Below are positions 17,706 to 25,891 of a DNA stretch of 64,000 nt, piece after piece; the stretch's first letter is position 1; every line of letters starts with the position of its first letter. Origin of the DNA: Chloroflexota bacterium. GTDB lineage: Bacteria; Chloroflexota; Anaerolineae; UBA4142. The stretch is taken from assembly GCA_016215025.1 (NCBI GenBank), contig JACRMI010000164.1:62001-126000 (forward strand), in the 5' to 3' direction. The position numbers were made by a program, and so were the translations under genes. The notes beneath the pieces were generated by a model. The model was given only the letters and a program-made list of their open reading frames with translations. It did not search any database and had not been told where the DNA came from.

Positions 17706-18062
17706 TTATTTGATATTGAAATAGAGTGCCATAGATTTGTATCGCCCATCAACTTTTGCGCGGTTTGTTGCAACTAAGACGTACAAAACATTTAAAGCTT
17801 CAAGATCGCCATAAAAATACCTTGTTTTAGAAGATGCTTTGAAAACATCCTTTGCAGTAATCCCATTACTACCGGAAAATTTCTTGAGAACATATTCAAC
17901 AGCATCAGACTCAACGACATTGAAATTACCAGTATTTGGATCGTTTTTCTTAAAGGAAATAACAAAATAATACCCGCTACCTTCAAATACGTAATAGGTC
18001 TGGCGCTTACCTTCTGCTTCACCTTTGTATTTTAAACCCTTGGTCAAGTTTTTTACGTTCAT
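17706..18062 (-). CDS. AT-rich orphan, 118 residues, unknown
   Basis: Hypothetical protein starting MNVKNLTKGLKYKGEAEG. ATG 18062 is chosen because AAAGGGGG sits about 7 bases upstream; a TTG five codons earlier overlaps that site. The base composition is markedly AT-richer than its neighbours, with AAA and ATT codons common, so horizontal origin is likely. The middle (about 60-100: SNGITAKDVFKASS then ALNVLYVLVAT) could be a helical, winged-helix-like unit, but I recognise no family. It lies between rnhB and the rplS terminator. Confidence 0.6.
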   Translation of the reverse strand: MNVKNLTKGLKYKGEAEGKRQTYYVFEGSGYYFVISFKKNDPNTGNFNVVESDAVEYVLKKFSGSNGITAKDVFKASSKTRYFYGDLEALNVLYVLVATNRAKVDGRYKSMALYFNIK

Positions 18063-18104
18063 GATACCCCCTTTCAATCAGATTATACAATTAAAATTCA
18101 CAAA

Positions 18105-18149
18105 ACAAAAAACCGCAAACCTCACCTTTCGTTAAGTGAACTTTGCGGT
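18105..18149 (-). terminator. Rho-independent terminator of rplS
   Basis: ACCGCAAA pairs with TTTGCGGT (with inner TCAC/GTGA) and is followed on the minus strand by a run of six T and then TTGTTTTG, 20 bases after the rplS stop. Confidence 0.88.
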
Positions 18150-18168
18150 ATTTTGTTTCCAGGTGGTT

Positions 18169-18564
18169 TTATTCTTCGGCTTTGGCTTCGGGCGCTTCAA
18201 CCACGGCAGCAGCGACTGTGCGCTTTTCTTTCAAGCGCGCGGCTTTGCCGTGCAGTCCGCGCAGATAATACAGTTGCGCGCGGCGCACATGCGTGTGTCC
18301 CATGACATCGATCTTTTCAATGCGCGGCGAGTTGAGCAAGAACGTGCGCTCGACGCCGATGCCGTGCGTAGCGATGCGGCGAACCGTAAAGCGCCCATTC
18401 GAACCTTTGCCTTTGCTCAAGCGCATGATGGTTCCCTGAAAGACCTGGATACGTTCGCGGTCGCCTTCGACGATGCGGGTGTGGACTTTGACACGATCAC
18501 CGGGCTGCAAGTCGGGAATATTTGCCTTCAATTGTGGCTTGGTTAACGCAGTTACGAGATTCAT
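18169..18564 (-). CDS. rplS: 50S ribosomal protein L19
   Basis: L19 sits at the 30S-50S interface. It has 131 residues with the family pattern [27 protein letters not shown] and [19 protein letters not shown] and the basic [22 protein letters not shown]-terminal extension of about 18 residues rich in Ala, Glu and Val ([11 protein letters not shown]) goes beyond the usual end. AAGGAAGG precedes the ATG. It stands apart from the usual trmD-rimM-rpsP genes, so it has its own transcript with a clear terminator. Confidence 0.97.
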   Translation of the reverse strand: MNLVTALTKPQLKANIPDLQPGDRVKVHTRIVEGDRERIQVFQGTIMRLSKGKGSNGRFTVRRIATHGIGVERTFLLNSPRIEKIDVMGHTHVRRAQLYYLRGLHGKAARLKEKRTVAAAVVEAPEAKAEE

Positions 18565-18637
18565 AACAACCTTCCTTTACTATAATTGCTTCGGACAACG
18601 GGCGCGATTATAACATGGAAACTATTATCGCGCAAAT

Positions 18638-18670
18638 ACAAACCCCGGAGCAAATCGCTCCGGGGTTTGT
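18638..18670 (-). terminator. Terminator after tRNA-Leu
   Basis: Perfect 14-bp stem ACAAACCCCGGAGC / GCTCCGGGGTTTGT with a five-base loop. On the minus strand it is followed by ATTTGCG, directly downstream of the tRNA. Confidence 0.85.
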
Positions 18671-18674
18671 GCTG

Positions 18675-18759
18675 TGCCGAGCCGGGGAGTTGAACCCCGA
18701 CGGGCGCAATGCCCATAGCGCCCTGAACGCTACATGTCTGCCAATTTCATCAGCTCGGC
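18675..18759 (-). tRNA. tRNA-Leu, anticodon CAG
   Basis: 85-base class II tRNA read on the minus strand. Acceptor stem GCCGAGC/GCTCGGC with discriminator A, D-arm with AAATTGGCAGA, anticodon stem TAGCG/CGCTA around loop TTCAGGG (anticodon CAG, codon CUG), long variable arm GGGC-ATTGC-GCCC, and T-stem CGGGG/CCCCG with loop TTCAACT. The 3' CCA is not encoded. The gene is intact with no intron. A homing-endonuclease gene ends 16 bases before its 5' end. Confidence 0.95.
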
Positions 18760-18775
18760 ATTTTTTCAAATCGGA

Positions 18776-19408
18776 TTATAAAAACTCTTCTGCAATTTCA
18801 CGCTTGCGCCGCAAGCATGGAACATTCGGCGTCAAATACAACAATCGGAGCAACTGGATCGATTCGTGTTTTGCGTACGCCAATTTGAAAACCCTTGATC
18901 CATTCTGAATATAACCGTTCAATTCACTCAACACTCTTACTCGAGTTTGAATCCATTCAACATGAGCAAGACTTGCTGAAATGAAACTCACATAGAGACG
19001 TTGTGCATTCGGATATACGGGATCAGAATACTTGATAATTGTTCCATCACCATCAAGATGACCACGCAAAAAATCGAAAAAGAATTCATCGGGAATGGAC
19101 AATGCTCCAATTGTCTTACTTTTGTTCGGCATCAGGCCGATGTCTAATAACCATTGATAAAGCACGACATCACCAAACTGAATGTGATGAGCAATCGTTC
19201 CAAATCCGCCGATCTTGATCGCAATCCGATTTGTAAGGTTCAAACACTTTTTGAAGGTCTCGATCAGGACTATATCTTTCGACGTAAAGTCGATGTGCCT
19301 TCCGTCCGGCGACAAATTTCCGTCGGTGGTCAACAACCCCACTGCATGAGCCAGCGACGGACTCCATTCCACTGATTCGCGCCTGGGTGCCGGACCGCGT
19401 TTGCCCAT
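18776..19408 (-). CDS. Freestanding LAGLIDADG homing endonuclease
   Basis: Protein of 210 residues with two LAGLIDADG-type helices, LAHAVGLLTTDGNLS (about 20-34) and FFDFLRGHLDGDGTI (about 110-124), each keeping the catalytic acid. This is a monomeric double-motif homing endonuclease predicted to cut a long asymmetric DNA site. GAGG lies 7 bases before the ATG. It is not inside an intron or intein here; it is a stand-alone gene directly upstream of tRNA-Leu and AT-richer than the flanks. The C-terminus is basic (CLRRKREIAEEFL). It could also act as a transcription factor or maturase-like relic, but the acids suggest activity. Confidence 0.85.
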   Translation of the reverse strand: MGKRGPAPRRESVEWSPSLAHAVGLLTTDGNLSPDGRHIDFTSKDIVLIETFKKCLNLTNRIAIKIGGFGTIAHHIQFGDVVLYQWLLDIGLMPNKSKTIGALSIPDEFFFDFLRGHLDGDGTIIKYSDPVYPNAQRLYVSFISASLAHVEWIQTRVRVLSELNGYIQNGSRVFKLAYAKHESIQLLRLLYLTPNVPCLRRKREIAEEFL

Positions 19409-19543
19409 GTTATCGCCTCGTTTGGCGTCGCACGTTCAACGCAGAACGATTGTATTCCAATTATGCGATTTGTCAAACAGATTGACGAAAGAATTACTCG
19501 ACAGACGCCAAGCTTCTGCGCATGAGAGAGGAATTTATTCGCG

Positions 19544-19570
19544 TTGATTCGCGAGATTCGCGGATAAATT
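19544..19570. repeat. Family C repeat at the solute-binding protein stop
   Basis: TTGATTCGCGAGATTCGCGG then ATAAATT on the plus strand, abutting the TAG stop of the minus-strand gene at 19571. Same polarity to the gene as after pmbA. Confidence 0.8.
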
Positions 19571-21703
19571 CTAGTTCGCCACGTTCACGCGAATCTGGCA
19601 AGGTGTTCCAAAGTTGCCGGTGTTATCGACGACGGTGAGTTGCAGCCAGTAAACGCCATTCGGCACGGTCTTGGTCGCCCACAGACTCAGCACGCTATCG
19701 GTGACCGGCACATCCGAGCGGACTAGCTGCGCATAATACGGATTTGAATCGACGCGATACTCTAGCTTCCAGTACGACATATTTGGACGACCGGCGTCGC
19801 CGCGAATTTCGATAATGCCCGAAACGTTACTATCCGTCGCTGGCGACTTGATGATGCCGGCAAGACTAGCGCATTGCGATGTTGGTGCAGTTGACGGCGA
19901 TGGCGACGCTTGCGGCGTAGCAACCACGACGACCACGACAACCGTTGGCTGAGAAGCAACCGCCGTAGGAGAAGCCGCCACAGATGTTTGCGTTGGTGCG
20001 ACAACTGGCAGAGTTGGCAAGACTGCTGTTGGACGAGGAGCAGCCGTCGGTTCGCCGACATCGGTGCTGAACGCAATGCGCTTGGTTTTCAAATACCAAC
20101 TCGCCACACCGCGAAAACGATCACTCGGCGCAAGCATCGGCGCAAGTTGAACGTCGTGGACGCGCTTATCGACGCCGTACGTGTACACTGGATAGTAAAG
20201 CAAAAGCGCTGGCACACGGTCGGCGAAGAGTTCTTGGAATTGTTTGTAGAGTTCGGCGCGCTTGGCTTGGTCGCTGGTACGACGCGCATTTTCAAGCGCC
20301 TCGCTAACGTCGCGGTCGTTCAAGCCACTATAATTTTGCCCTAGTCCAGTCGCACCGGGAATCTGCGTCTGATGCCAGTTCTCGTATTGATCGGGATCGT
20401 TCGATGGCGTGCGCCAGTCATACAACACTGCATCGAATTGGCGCGGGCGCAAGACGCTGGTGACGATAAGCGATGAGGGTACCGTTTGCACGGTCGCCTT
20501 GATACCAATCGCTTGCCAACTTTTGGCGATTTCGTTTGCCATCGCAACGCGGGTTGGATCGTCGATGGTCGTTAGATTAAACGACAAAACATTCTGGTCT
20601 TTTTTGCGAACGCCATCGCCAGGGTCTTTCCATCCGGCGTTGTCCAAAATCGATTTGGCTTTTTCTACGTCGAATGGATACTGCGGCACTGCCGAATTGT
20701 ATGCCCAGGTGCCGGGCGCAATCGGGCTGGCGGCGAGTAGTCCTTGCCCTTGCAACAAATCGTTGATGATGCGCTGGCGGTCGATGGCGTACAACAGCGC
20801 TTGTCGGACCGATTTATCTTGAAACGCTGGTTTGGATAAATTCAAATAGACCAGCGAATATCCTGCGATCCGCGCGTTGTAAAGCGTCAAATTCTCCAGC
20901 GACCTTGCTTTTGCGACAAAAGCTGGTTGGATACGCGCGATGCCTTCGATTTCGTCGCGTTGGTATGCGGCAAAAGCGGATTCGTAATCGGGATAGAATT
21001 TGAACAGAACACGACCGAGGTATGGACGGGGACCATAATAGCGCGGGTTGGCATCGAGTGTGGCGTGGTCCAACGTCATCTCCGAAACCATGAACGGTCC
21101 CGTGCCAATGGGACGACGATTGAATGGATTCTGAAATAAATCGCTGGGCGCAATATCTTTCAAGACGTGAACAGGCAGAATGCCCAGCGTCGTGTAATCG
21201 AGGAAAGGCGCGTACGGCTGCGTAAGTTGAAAGCGAACGGTGCCCGCATCGACGGCGGTGACGGCAACGGTTCGCCAAAACGCGCTGAGATCGGGTGGGC
21301 TTTTGGATGTCGGGTCCTGAATCGAGTGGATGGTAAAGAGAACATCGTCTGCGGTGAACGGCACATCATCGTGCCAATAGACATTGCTTCGCAGCGTAAA
21401 GGTATAGATCAAACCGTCAGGCGAAATCGACCAGCTCGTAGCCAGGTCGGACTGAATCGTTCCATTCTCACTGGAGCGTGTCAGTCCATTGAAAACCAGC
21501 GAAGCTATGTCGCGATCGACATCGTTATATTGACTAAAGATGGGATTGATCGCGTTGGGACGACCGGCGAGTCCTTCGGTGTACGTGCCGCCAAAGTCGG
21601 CGCGCTCGACTGAGTTGGTGTTGAGTGCCAGGTAGCCCAAAACGACGCTGAGAAAAGCGATCCCAACGACGGCGATCAGCAATTGCCAGCGAATATGCTT
21701 CAC
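19571..21703 (-). CDS. Family 5 (oligopeptide-type) solute-binding protein with C-terminal Ig-like domain
   Basis: Extracytoplasmic substrate-binding protein of the DppA/OppA family, about 710 residues: N-terminal membrane segment (IRWQLLIAVVGIAFLSVVLG), SBP_bac_5 domain (FNGLTRSSENGTIQSDLATS, RRPIGTGPFMVSE, VRQALLYAIDRQRI), a linker of about 70 residues rich in Pro, Thr, Ala and seven Val in a row, then a beta-sandwich of about 90 residues (SPATDSNVSGIIEIRG). The C-terminal domain is not normal for this family. GTG 21703 is chosen because AAGG lies 7 bases upstream; TTG 21727 is in frame but poorer. No ABC permease is nearby; secG is the upstream operon partner. Confidence 0.88.
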   Translation of the reverse strand: MKHIRWQLLIAVVGIAFLSVVLGYLALNTNSVERADFGGTYTEGLAGRPNAINPIFSQYNDVDRDIASLVFNGLTRSSENGTIQSDLATSWSISPDGLIYTFTLRSNVYWHDDVPFTADDVLFTIHSIQDPTSKSPPDLSAFWRTVAVTAVDAGTVRFQLTQPYAPFLDYTTLGILPVHVLKDIAPSDLFQNPFNRRPIGTGPFMVSEMTLDHATLDANPRYYGPRPYLGRVLFKFYPDYESAFAAYQRDEIEGIARIQPAFVAKARSLENLTLYNARIAGYSLVYLNLSKPAFQDKSVRQALLYAIDRQRIINDLLQGQGLLAASPIAPGTWAYNSAVPQYPFDVEKAKSILDNAGWKDPGDGVRKKDQNVLSFNLTTIDDPTRVAMANEIAKSWQAIGIKATVQTVPSSLIVTSVLRPRQFDAVLYDWRTPSNDPDQYENWHQTQIPGATGLGQNYSGLNDRDVSEALENARRTSDQAKRAELYKQFQELFADRVPALLLYYPVYTYGVDKRVHDVQLAPMLAPSDRFRGVASWYLKTKRIAFSTDVGEPTAAPRPTAVLPTLPVVAPTQTSVAASPTAVASQPTVVVVVVVATPQASPSPSTAPTSQCASLAGIIKSPATDSNVSGIIEIRGDAGRPNMSYWKLEYRVDSNPYYAQLVRSDVPVTDSVLSLWATKTVPNGVYWLQLTVVDNTGNFGTPCQIRVNVAN

Positions 21704-21741
21704 GGAGTGACCTTGCTCATGAGCCAATGAAGCTTGACGCG

Positions 21742-21969
21742 CTATCCTTGCGAAGTCAGAATAGCGCTGAGGAGAGAAATGAGGAGGAAGATAGCTGACA
21801 AGACGATGGTGAGATTAAACAGCGTGCGTTCCAAGCCGCGGCGCGTACGTGCCACGCCTGCGCCACCGCCGAAAAACGCTCCACCGCCTTCGCCTTTAAC
21901 TTGGATGAGAATGATCACAATGAGGGTGATCGAAATGATAATTTGAATGATGTTGAGATACAGATTCAC
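21742..21969 (-). CDS. secG: Preprotein translocase subunit SecG
   Basis: SecG is the small auxiliary subunit of the SecYEG channel. It has 75 residues and two helices (about 5-23 and 52-72) joined by the glycine-rich loop KGEGGGAFFGGGAGVARTRRG, the family hallmark. AAAGGA lies about 7 bases before the ATG. The solute-binding protein gene follows 38 bases downstream on the same strand. Confidence 0.95.
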   Translation of the reverse strand: MNLYLNIIQIIISITLIVIILIQVKGEGGGAFFGGGAGVARTRRGLERTLFNLTIVLSAIFLLISLLSAILTSQG

Positions 21970-22021
21970 AGAACTATCCTTTGGTTGAAAGTGGGCGCAT
22001 TATAGCACAGAATGTCAGTAC

Positions 22022-22110
22022 GACAAAGTAAACAGTCAACAGTCAACAGCCAACAGTCAACAGGTTCGACTGTTTACTGCCCACTGTTCACTGTTTACTG
22101 GATACTGGCC
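22022..22110. repeat. ACAGTCAAC tandem and inverted repeat
   Basis: Four copies of CAGTCAACAG or close variants, followed by the inverted CTGTTTACTG copies (GACTGTTTACTGCCCACTG). The element overlaps the last codons of the homocysteine methyltransferase gene (22088), giving its terminal VSSKQ. Confidence 0.75.
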
Positions 22111-22987
22111 TTTTTCCGCTGATCTCCGCCCGGATTGCTTCGATGTGTTTTGGCGTGGAGCCGCAGCAGCCGCCGACAATCCGCGCCCCGGCGCGAATCC
22201 AATCGCGCGCGAATTGCGCAAACTTGGCCGGATCGACCGGATAACTTGGCTTGCCATCGACCATTTCCGGCAGTCCGGCATTGGGCTTGGCGACCAGAAG
22301 CATTCCCGGCACTGCTTCCACCATTTCACGCATAATGCCTGCCATATCCCAAGGTCCGCGCCCGCAGTTTGCGCCAATCGCCGTCACGTCTAGCTGCGCC
22401 AACATTTTGGCAGCCGCATAGGGCGTGATACCCGTCAGCGTTTTCCCTTGCGAATCGAATGACATAGTCGCAAAGATGGGCAGCTTGCTCACTTGACGCA
22501 CACCTTCGACTGCTGCCTGAATTTCCTGCAAGTCGCTGAACGATTCAATCTCAAATAAATCGACGCCGCCCATGACGAGCGCCTGGGCCTGCGCTGCGAA
22601 CTGATCGACCGCTTCGGTATAGCGCATGCCGCCCAGCGTAAGCTGCAAGCGTCCAAGTGGTCCAATCGAGCCGGCGACGAGCGCGCGTCCGTGCGTTGCC
22701 TCGCGGGCAATTTTCGCTGCGGTTTGATTGATTTCGAACGCACGATCACCGAGTAGCGATTCTTGCAATCGTGCGACTGTCCCGCCGAACGTGCATGTCA
22801 GAATAATATCGGAGCCAGCGTTAACGTATGCTTCGGCGGCGGTGTAGACTGCCACCGGATTTTCGAGCACCCACGATTCGGGTGAGTGTGATAGCGGCAT
22901 GCCGAACTGTTGCAAGAGCGTGCCGGTCGCACCGTCCAACACGACGAGGCGATGATGGTCGAATAAACGATCAAACGAAGGAGGCAT
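22088..22987 (-). CDS. Homocysteine S-methyltransferase family protein
   Basis: Zinc-dependent methyltransferase domain of about 299 residues, as in BhmT, MmuM and the N-terminal part of MetH. The TIM-barrel start is VVLDGATGTLLQQ and the three zinc cysteines lie in GANCGRGP and GGCCGSTP. It probably transfers a methyl group to homocysteine or a related thiol; the methyl donor is not evident, and no cobalamin or folate domain is attached. ATG 22987 has AGGAGA 7 bases upstream; a TTG six codons earlier is the alternative. The last residues are encoded by a repeat. Confidence 0.9.
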   Translation of the reverse strand: MPPSFDRLFDHHRLVVLDGATGTLLQQFGMPLSHSPESWVLENPVAVYTAAEAYVNAGSDIILTCTFGGTVARLQESLLGDRAFEINQTAAKIAREATHGRALVAGSIGPLGRLQLTLGGMRYTEAVDQFAAQAQALVMGGVDLFEIESFSDLQEIQAAVEGVRQVSKLPIFATMSFDSQGKTLTGITPYAAAKMLAQLDVTAIGANCGRGPWDMAGIMREMVEAVPGMLLVAKPNAGLPEMVDGKPSYPVDPAKFAQFARDWIRAGARIVGGCCGSTPKHIEAIRAEISGKRPVSSKQ

Positions 22988-23016
22988 CGTTCCATCTCCT
23001 GTCAATTGCTTTGCAT

Positions 23017-23083
23017 GTCACTCTGAGCGTAGCGAAGAGTCGCGCCTTCAGCGCGGGAGATGCTTCGCTCCACTCAGCATGAC
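23017..23083. repeat. Family B repeat
   Basis: GTCACTCTGAGCGTAGCGAA to CACTCAGCATGAC, with an internal GCGCC...GGCGC-like stem. It begins 6 bases after the TAA of the adjacent minus-strand gene. Confidence 0.85.
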
Positions 23084-23089
23084 AGTCAG

Positions 23090-23428
23090 TTACTCACCTG
23101 ATTCTTCCGAGGGTCGATCTAGAAATTCGTGGCAATGACCGCAGCCAACTTTGGGTTTATCCACCTCAACGCGATACTTGCGACACGCTGCTTCCAATTC
23201 AACTTTTTTCGTCAGTCCCATCATCGATTTACCCACTCGCGCGCGTAACGCGAGATTGGGACACGCATTCGCCAATAAAATATCGGGCACAGGGCAAGAT
23301 TGGCAGAGCGCAGGTTTCCACGGTTCGGAGGCGGGATTCGCTTCAATCAAGCGACATTCTTCCGTGCTGTTCCCGCGAAAATAATCGGTGTAATAATAAC
23401 GACATTCTTTGCCGTATGGTGTCCTCAT
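23090..23428 (-). CDS. Cys-rich small protein, unknown function
   Basis: Protein of 112 residues with about eight Cys arranged as single, paired and CGHCH motifs (KECRYYY, EECRLIE, LCQSCPVPD, NACPNL, AACRKY, VGCGHCHEF). The pattern suggests zinc or iron-sulfur binding, but no family is recognised. Its ATG overlaps the stop of the upstream gene by four bases, so the two are coupled. Confidence 0.7.
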   Translation of the reverse strand: MRTPYGKECRYYYTDYFRGNSTEECRLIEANPASEPWKPALCQSCPVPDILLANACPNLALRARVGKSMMGLTKKVELEAACRKYRVEVDKPKVGCGHCHEFLDRPSEESGE

Positions 23429-23730
23429 TTCGCTGCCACATCCACATGTTCGCGCTTACCCACCATCCAGCGTGCATCGACATAGCGTGCATAGCCAAGC
23501 GCTTCAAAATTCTTGACGACAAGATCGATCGAGTCGATGCCGGTACCTTCCCAGATTTCGATAAACGCACCGGGCGTTGCCGTCAAGCGATAGCCCGTAA
23601 TCGGCGTTAGCCCAAGCGTGATCGCCGTTCTGCCTACGCGCTCGACAAAATCGGCTTGCTGCGTCTGGCTTAGTTTATTCCATTCGTCTTTATATCGTCC
23701 AATGACGATCAATGCAGTTTTGGTACTCAT
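23425..23730 (-). CDS. Small alpha/beta protein, unknown, coupled to the Cys-rich gene
   Basis: Protein of 101 residues with alternating strand and helix pattern (TALIVIGRYKDEW, FVERVGRTAITLG, GAFIEIWEG), compatible with a ferredoxin-like fold as in dimeric alpha-beta barrel or darcynin-type proteins. It has no catalytic motif. It is the first gene of a two-gene unit. No clear ribosome site. Confidence 0.7.
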   Translation of the reverse strand: MSTKTALIVIGRYKDEWNKLSQTQQADFVERVGRTAITLGLTPITGYRLTATPGAFIEIWEGTGIDSIDLVVKNFEALGYARYVDARWMVGKREHVDVAAK

Positions 23731-23752
23731 GTTTTTTCAATTGGGTTACAAA

Positions 23753-23783
23753 AACAAGCCGCTTGAGATCCAAGCGGCTTGTT
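23753..23783. terminator. Hairpin terminator downstream of ssb
   Basis: Perfect 13-bp stem AACAAGCCGCTTG / CAAGCGGCTTGTT with a five-base loop; on the minus strand it is followed by TTTTGTAACC. It separates ssb from the next minus-strand pair. Confidence 0.8.
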
Positions 23784-23867
23784 GCAAATCACATTCGATG
23801 GTGCATCAACTTGGAAGTGTGCCTCAATTGTCAGATGGCATCATCAATCGACAAGTTGTCGCATCGG

Positions 23868-24305
23868 TCAGAATGGCAATTCCTCGCCACTCATCGGTTC
23901 TTCCACTCCGGCTTCGTGAGGCGCGCCACTGACAGTTGCTCCGCCTCCTTGCGCGGCTTCCCGCTTGCTGTCCAAGAATCGCACGGTCGTCGCTCGAACC
24001 TCGAACGACGCGCGCGCTTTGCCTTCCTTGTCGGTCCAGACGCGGGGTCCGCCATTCTCATCCGGAATGAGCGTACCTTCAACCAGGACTTTGCTGCCTT
24101 TGGTGAGATACTGGTTGACAGTTTCTCCCTGCTTGCCCCACACTTGGACACGGAACCAGATCGTTTCTTCCTTCGCTTGACCATCGGCCGTGTTGTACTT
24201 GCGGCTCGTGGCAACGGAGATCGAAGTGACCGGGGTTCCTTGCGGCGTGTAGCGCATCTCGGGATCACGGCCCAGTCTCCCGACCAGAACAAGTCTTTGG
24301 TACAT
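23868..24305 (-). CDS. ssb: Single-stranded DNA-binding protein
   Basis: SSB coats single-stranded DNA and recruits partners through its acidic tip. It has 145 residues with one OB fold starting MYQRLVLVGRLGRDPEMRYT, WFRVQVWGKQGETVNQYLTK, a short Gly/Ala-rich linker and the C-terminal tip SGEELPF. The start is ATG 24305 with an exact AAAGGAGG site; the open frame upstream is repeat sequence. It is a single-gene transcript. Confidence 0.95.
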   Translation of the reverse strand: MYQRLVLVGRLGRDPEMRYTPQGTPVTSISVATSRKYNTADGQAKEETIWFRVQVWGKQGETVNQYLTKGSKVLVEGTLIPDENGGPRVWTDKEGKARASFEVRATTVRFLDSKREAAQGGGATVSGAPHEAGVEEPMSGEELPF

Positions 24306-24647
24306 TTTTTCCTCCTTTAATAAAACTGACCGGGGTCTATGAGATGTCCAATGCATCTCATCGAGAGCGATTATAGCATTCATTGAAAGTGTTGGCAAGA
24401 GGCGCCGTGATGTGCGACGCACCACGCTTCGTGAGCGGAGCGTGGTGCGAAGTCGAAGGAAGAGTGCATCGCACAGCGCTCCACCTTCCAAAATTTTTTT
24501 CTCCCTGACCCGCATCGCTCTTGGTCGCAACGCATCGAATGAAAACTTTAAGGTGCTATTTTTTTAATCCTAGTGTATAATCCAAACGAAGAGTTTTTTT
24601 ATTCGCGTGGGCGCGATAAATTTTTTTGTGAAGGTGGTGTTAGTCTA
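24306..24647. repeat. Intergenic region with composite family A/B repeat and promoter
   Basis: 342 bases without a gene. A composite palindrome lies at 24407-24474 (GTGATGTGCGACGCACC, an inner ACGCTTCGTGAGCGGAGCGT hairpin, then GTGCATCGCAC). TATAAT at 24576-24581 is the likely -10 box of the plus-strand ligase gene. Confidence 0.65.
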
Positions 24648-25799
24648 GTGAAAGTCCTGGTCGTCTTTAATGTGATTGAACAATTGGAACGCGGACCAGA
24701 AGAAGATCTGTTTGCCGAACAAGAGACCGTGTTGGTCGAACAGTTCATCGAACAAGCTTTGCAGTCGCATGGACATATCACCGCTCCCGTGCCGATTCGG
24801 GATGACCTATGGGGTCCCATTACGCGGTACGATCCCAATGAATGGATGATTTTTAACCTGTGTGAGAGCTTCCGCAACAAGACCTACCTCGAACCGTATA
24901 TCATCTCCGTGTTTGAACACCTCGGTTTTCGTTATACCGGCTCTGACCGTCGTACGTTAGCCACTTGCTTGAACAAAGCGCGCGCCAAAGAGATTCTCCA
25001 AGCACATGGCATTCCGACCGCTGCCTATCAAGTCTTTACACCCTACACCATTGATCGACGGCTGGAATTTCCCTTGTTCGTCAAGCCGGTATCCGAAGAT
25101 GCCAGTATCGGTATATCGCAAAAATCCGTTGTGCATGATGATCGTTCCTTGCGCCGCCAAGTCCGTTACATCTGGGACTTGTATCATGAACCTGCTTTGG
25201 TCGAAGAGTTCATCGAAGGTCGCGAGTTCAACGTGACGATTCTGGGCAACGATTCACCGCGCGTGTTGCCGCTTTCCGAAATCAACTTCCGCCACATCGC
25301 GAATCCGTTCGCGCGCATCGTGTCCTTCCGCGCCAAGTGGGTTCCGACGTCGGAAGAATATTTAAAGACGCCGCCTACCTGTCCCGCGCGCGTGAGCGAT
25401 TCGCTCAAAACCCGCATCGAAGATGTGGCGCGGCGCGCGTACCAAGCCATGGGCTTGCGCGATTATGGACGCGTCGACATTCGCGTCAAGAACGGTTTGC
25501 CGTACGTCCTCGAAGTTAACCCCAATGCAGACTTGTCGCCGGATGCCGGCATCGCGCGCGCCGCGCGCGTCGCTGGCATGTCCTACGCCGACCTTGCCGA
25601 TGAGATTATCCGGCTGGCAGCACGGCGCAATCATATGAAAGGATTTGCGCGTCCGCGCATCGTTACGTACGAGTTAAAAGCCCGCAGCGCCGGAAGCGAT
25701 GGTGTCTACTCGATTCCGGTCAGTGCGCTCGCACCCGACAATCCCCAGGCAACACTCAAGCGCTTGCGGTCGGTGCAACCGGCGGGCGTCGCAGCGTAG
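24648..25799 (+). CDS. ATP-grasp ligase related to D-Ala-D-Ala ligase
   Basis: 383-residue ATP-grasp enzyme of the Ddl superfamily. The N-terminal domain carries WMIFNLCESF and the GYTGS-like RYTGSDRRTLATCLNKARAK; ATP-grasp strands include LFVKPVSEDASIGIS and PALVEEFIEGREFNV. The metal site is VLEVNPNADLSPD. Unlike classical Ddl the N-terminus is longer and substrate loops differ, so it may ligate another amino acid or peptide. GTG 24648 has AAGGTGG upstream; the longer frame starts at the -10 box. A GNAT gene follows. Confidence 0.82.
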   Translation: MKVLVVFNVIEQLERGPEEDLFAEQETVLVEQFIEQALQSHGHITAPVPIRDDLWGPITRYDPNEWMIFNLCESFRNKTYLEPYIISVFEHLGFRYTGSDRRTLATCLNKARAKEILQAHGIPTAAYQVFTPYTIDRRLEFPLFVKPVSEDASIGISQKSVVHDDRSLRRQVRYIWDLYHEPALVEEFIEGREFNVTILGNDSPRVLPLSEINFRHIANPFARIVSFRAKWVPTSEEYLKTPPTCPARVSDSLKTRIEDVARRAYQAMGLRDYGRVDIRVKNGLPYVLEVNPNADLSPDAGIARAARVAGMSYADLADEIIRLAARRNHMKGFARPRIVTYELKARSAGSDGVYSIPVSALAPDNPQATLKRLRSVQPAGVAA

Positions 25800-25891
25800 C
25801 GAGCGCGACAACTTGATGATGGGTCTGAATCAACCGAACTCGTTGTTGAGTTGTCTCGCAAGATCAAGTTGACGCGCTACTATTTCTGTTT

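Noticed and set aside
18675-19408. Group I intron in tRNA-Leu holding the endonuclease gene
   Set aside because: The tRNA is contiguous with all arms intact; the endonuclease gene lies wholly upstream of it.
22022-22110. CRISPR array
   Set aside because: The ACAGTCAAC copies are nearly contiguous, without spacers of constant length, and no cas gene is present.
24306-24530. N-terminal extension of SSB
   Set aside because: Repeat-derived and Arg-rich; the SSB fold and an exact ribosome site begin at 24305.
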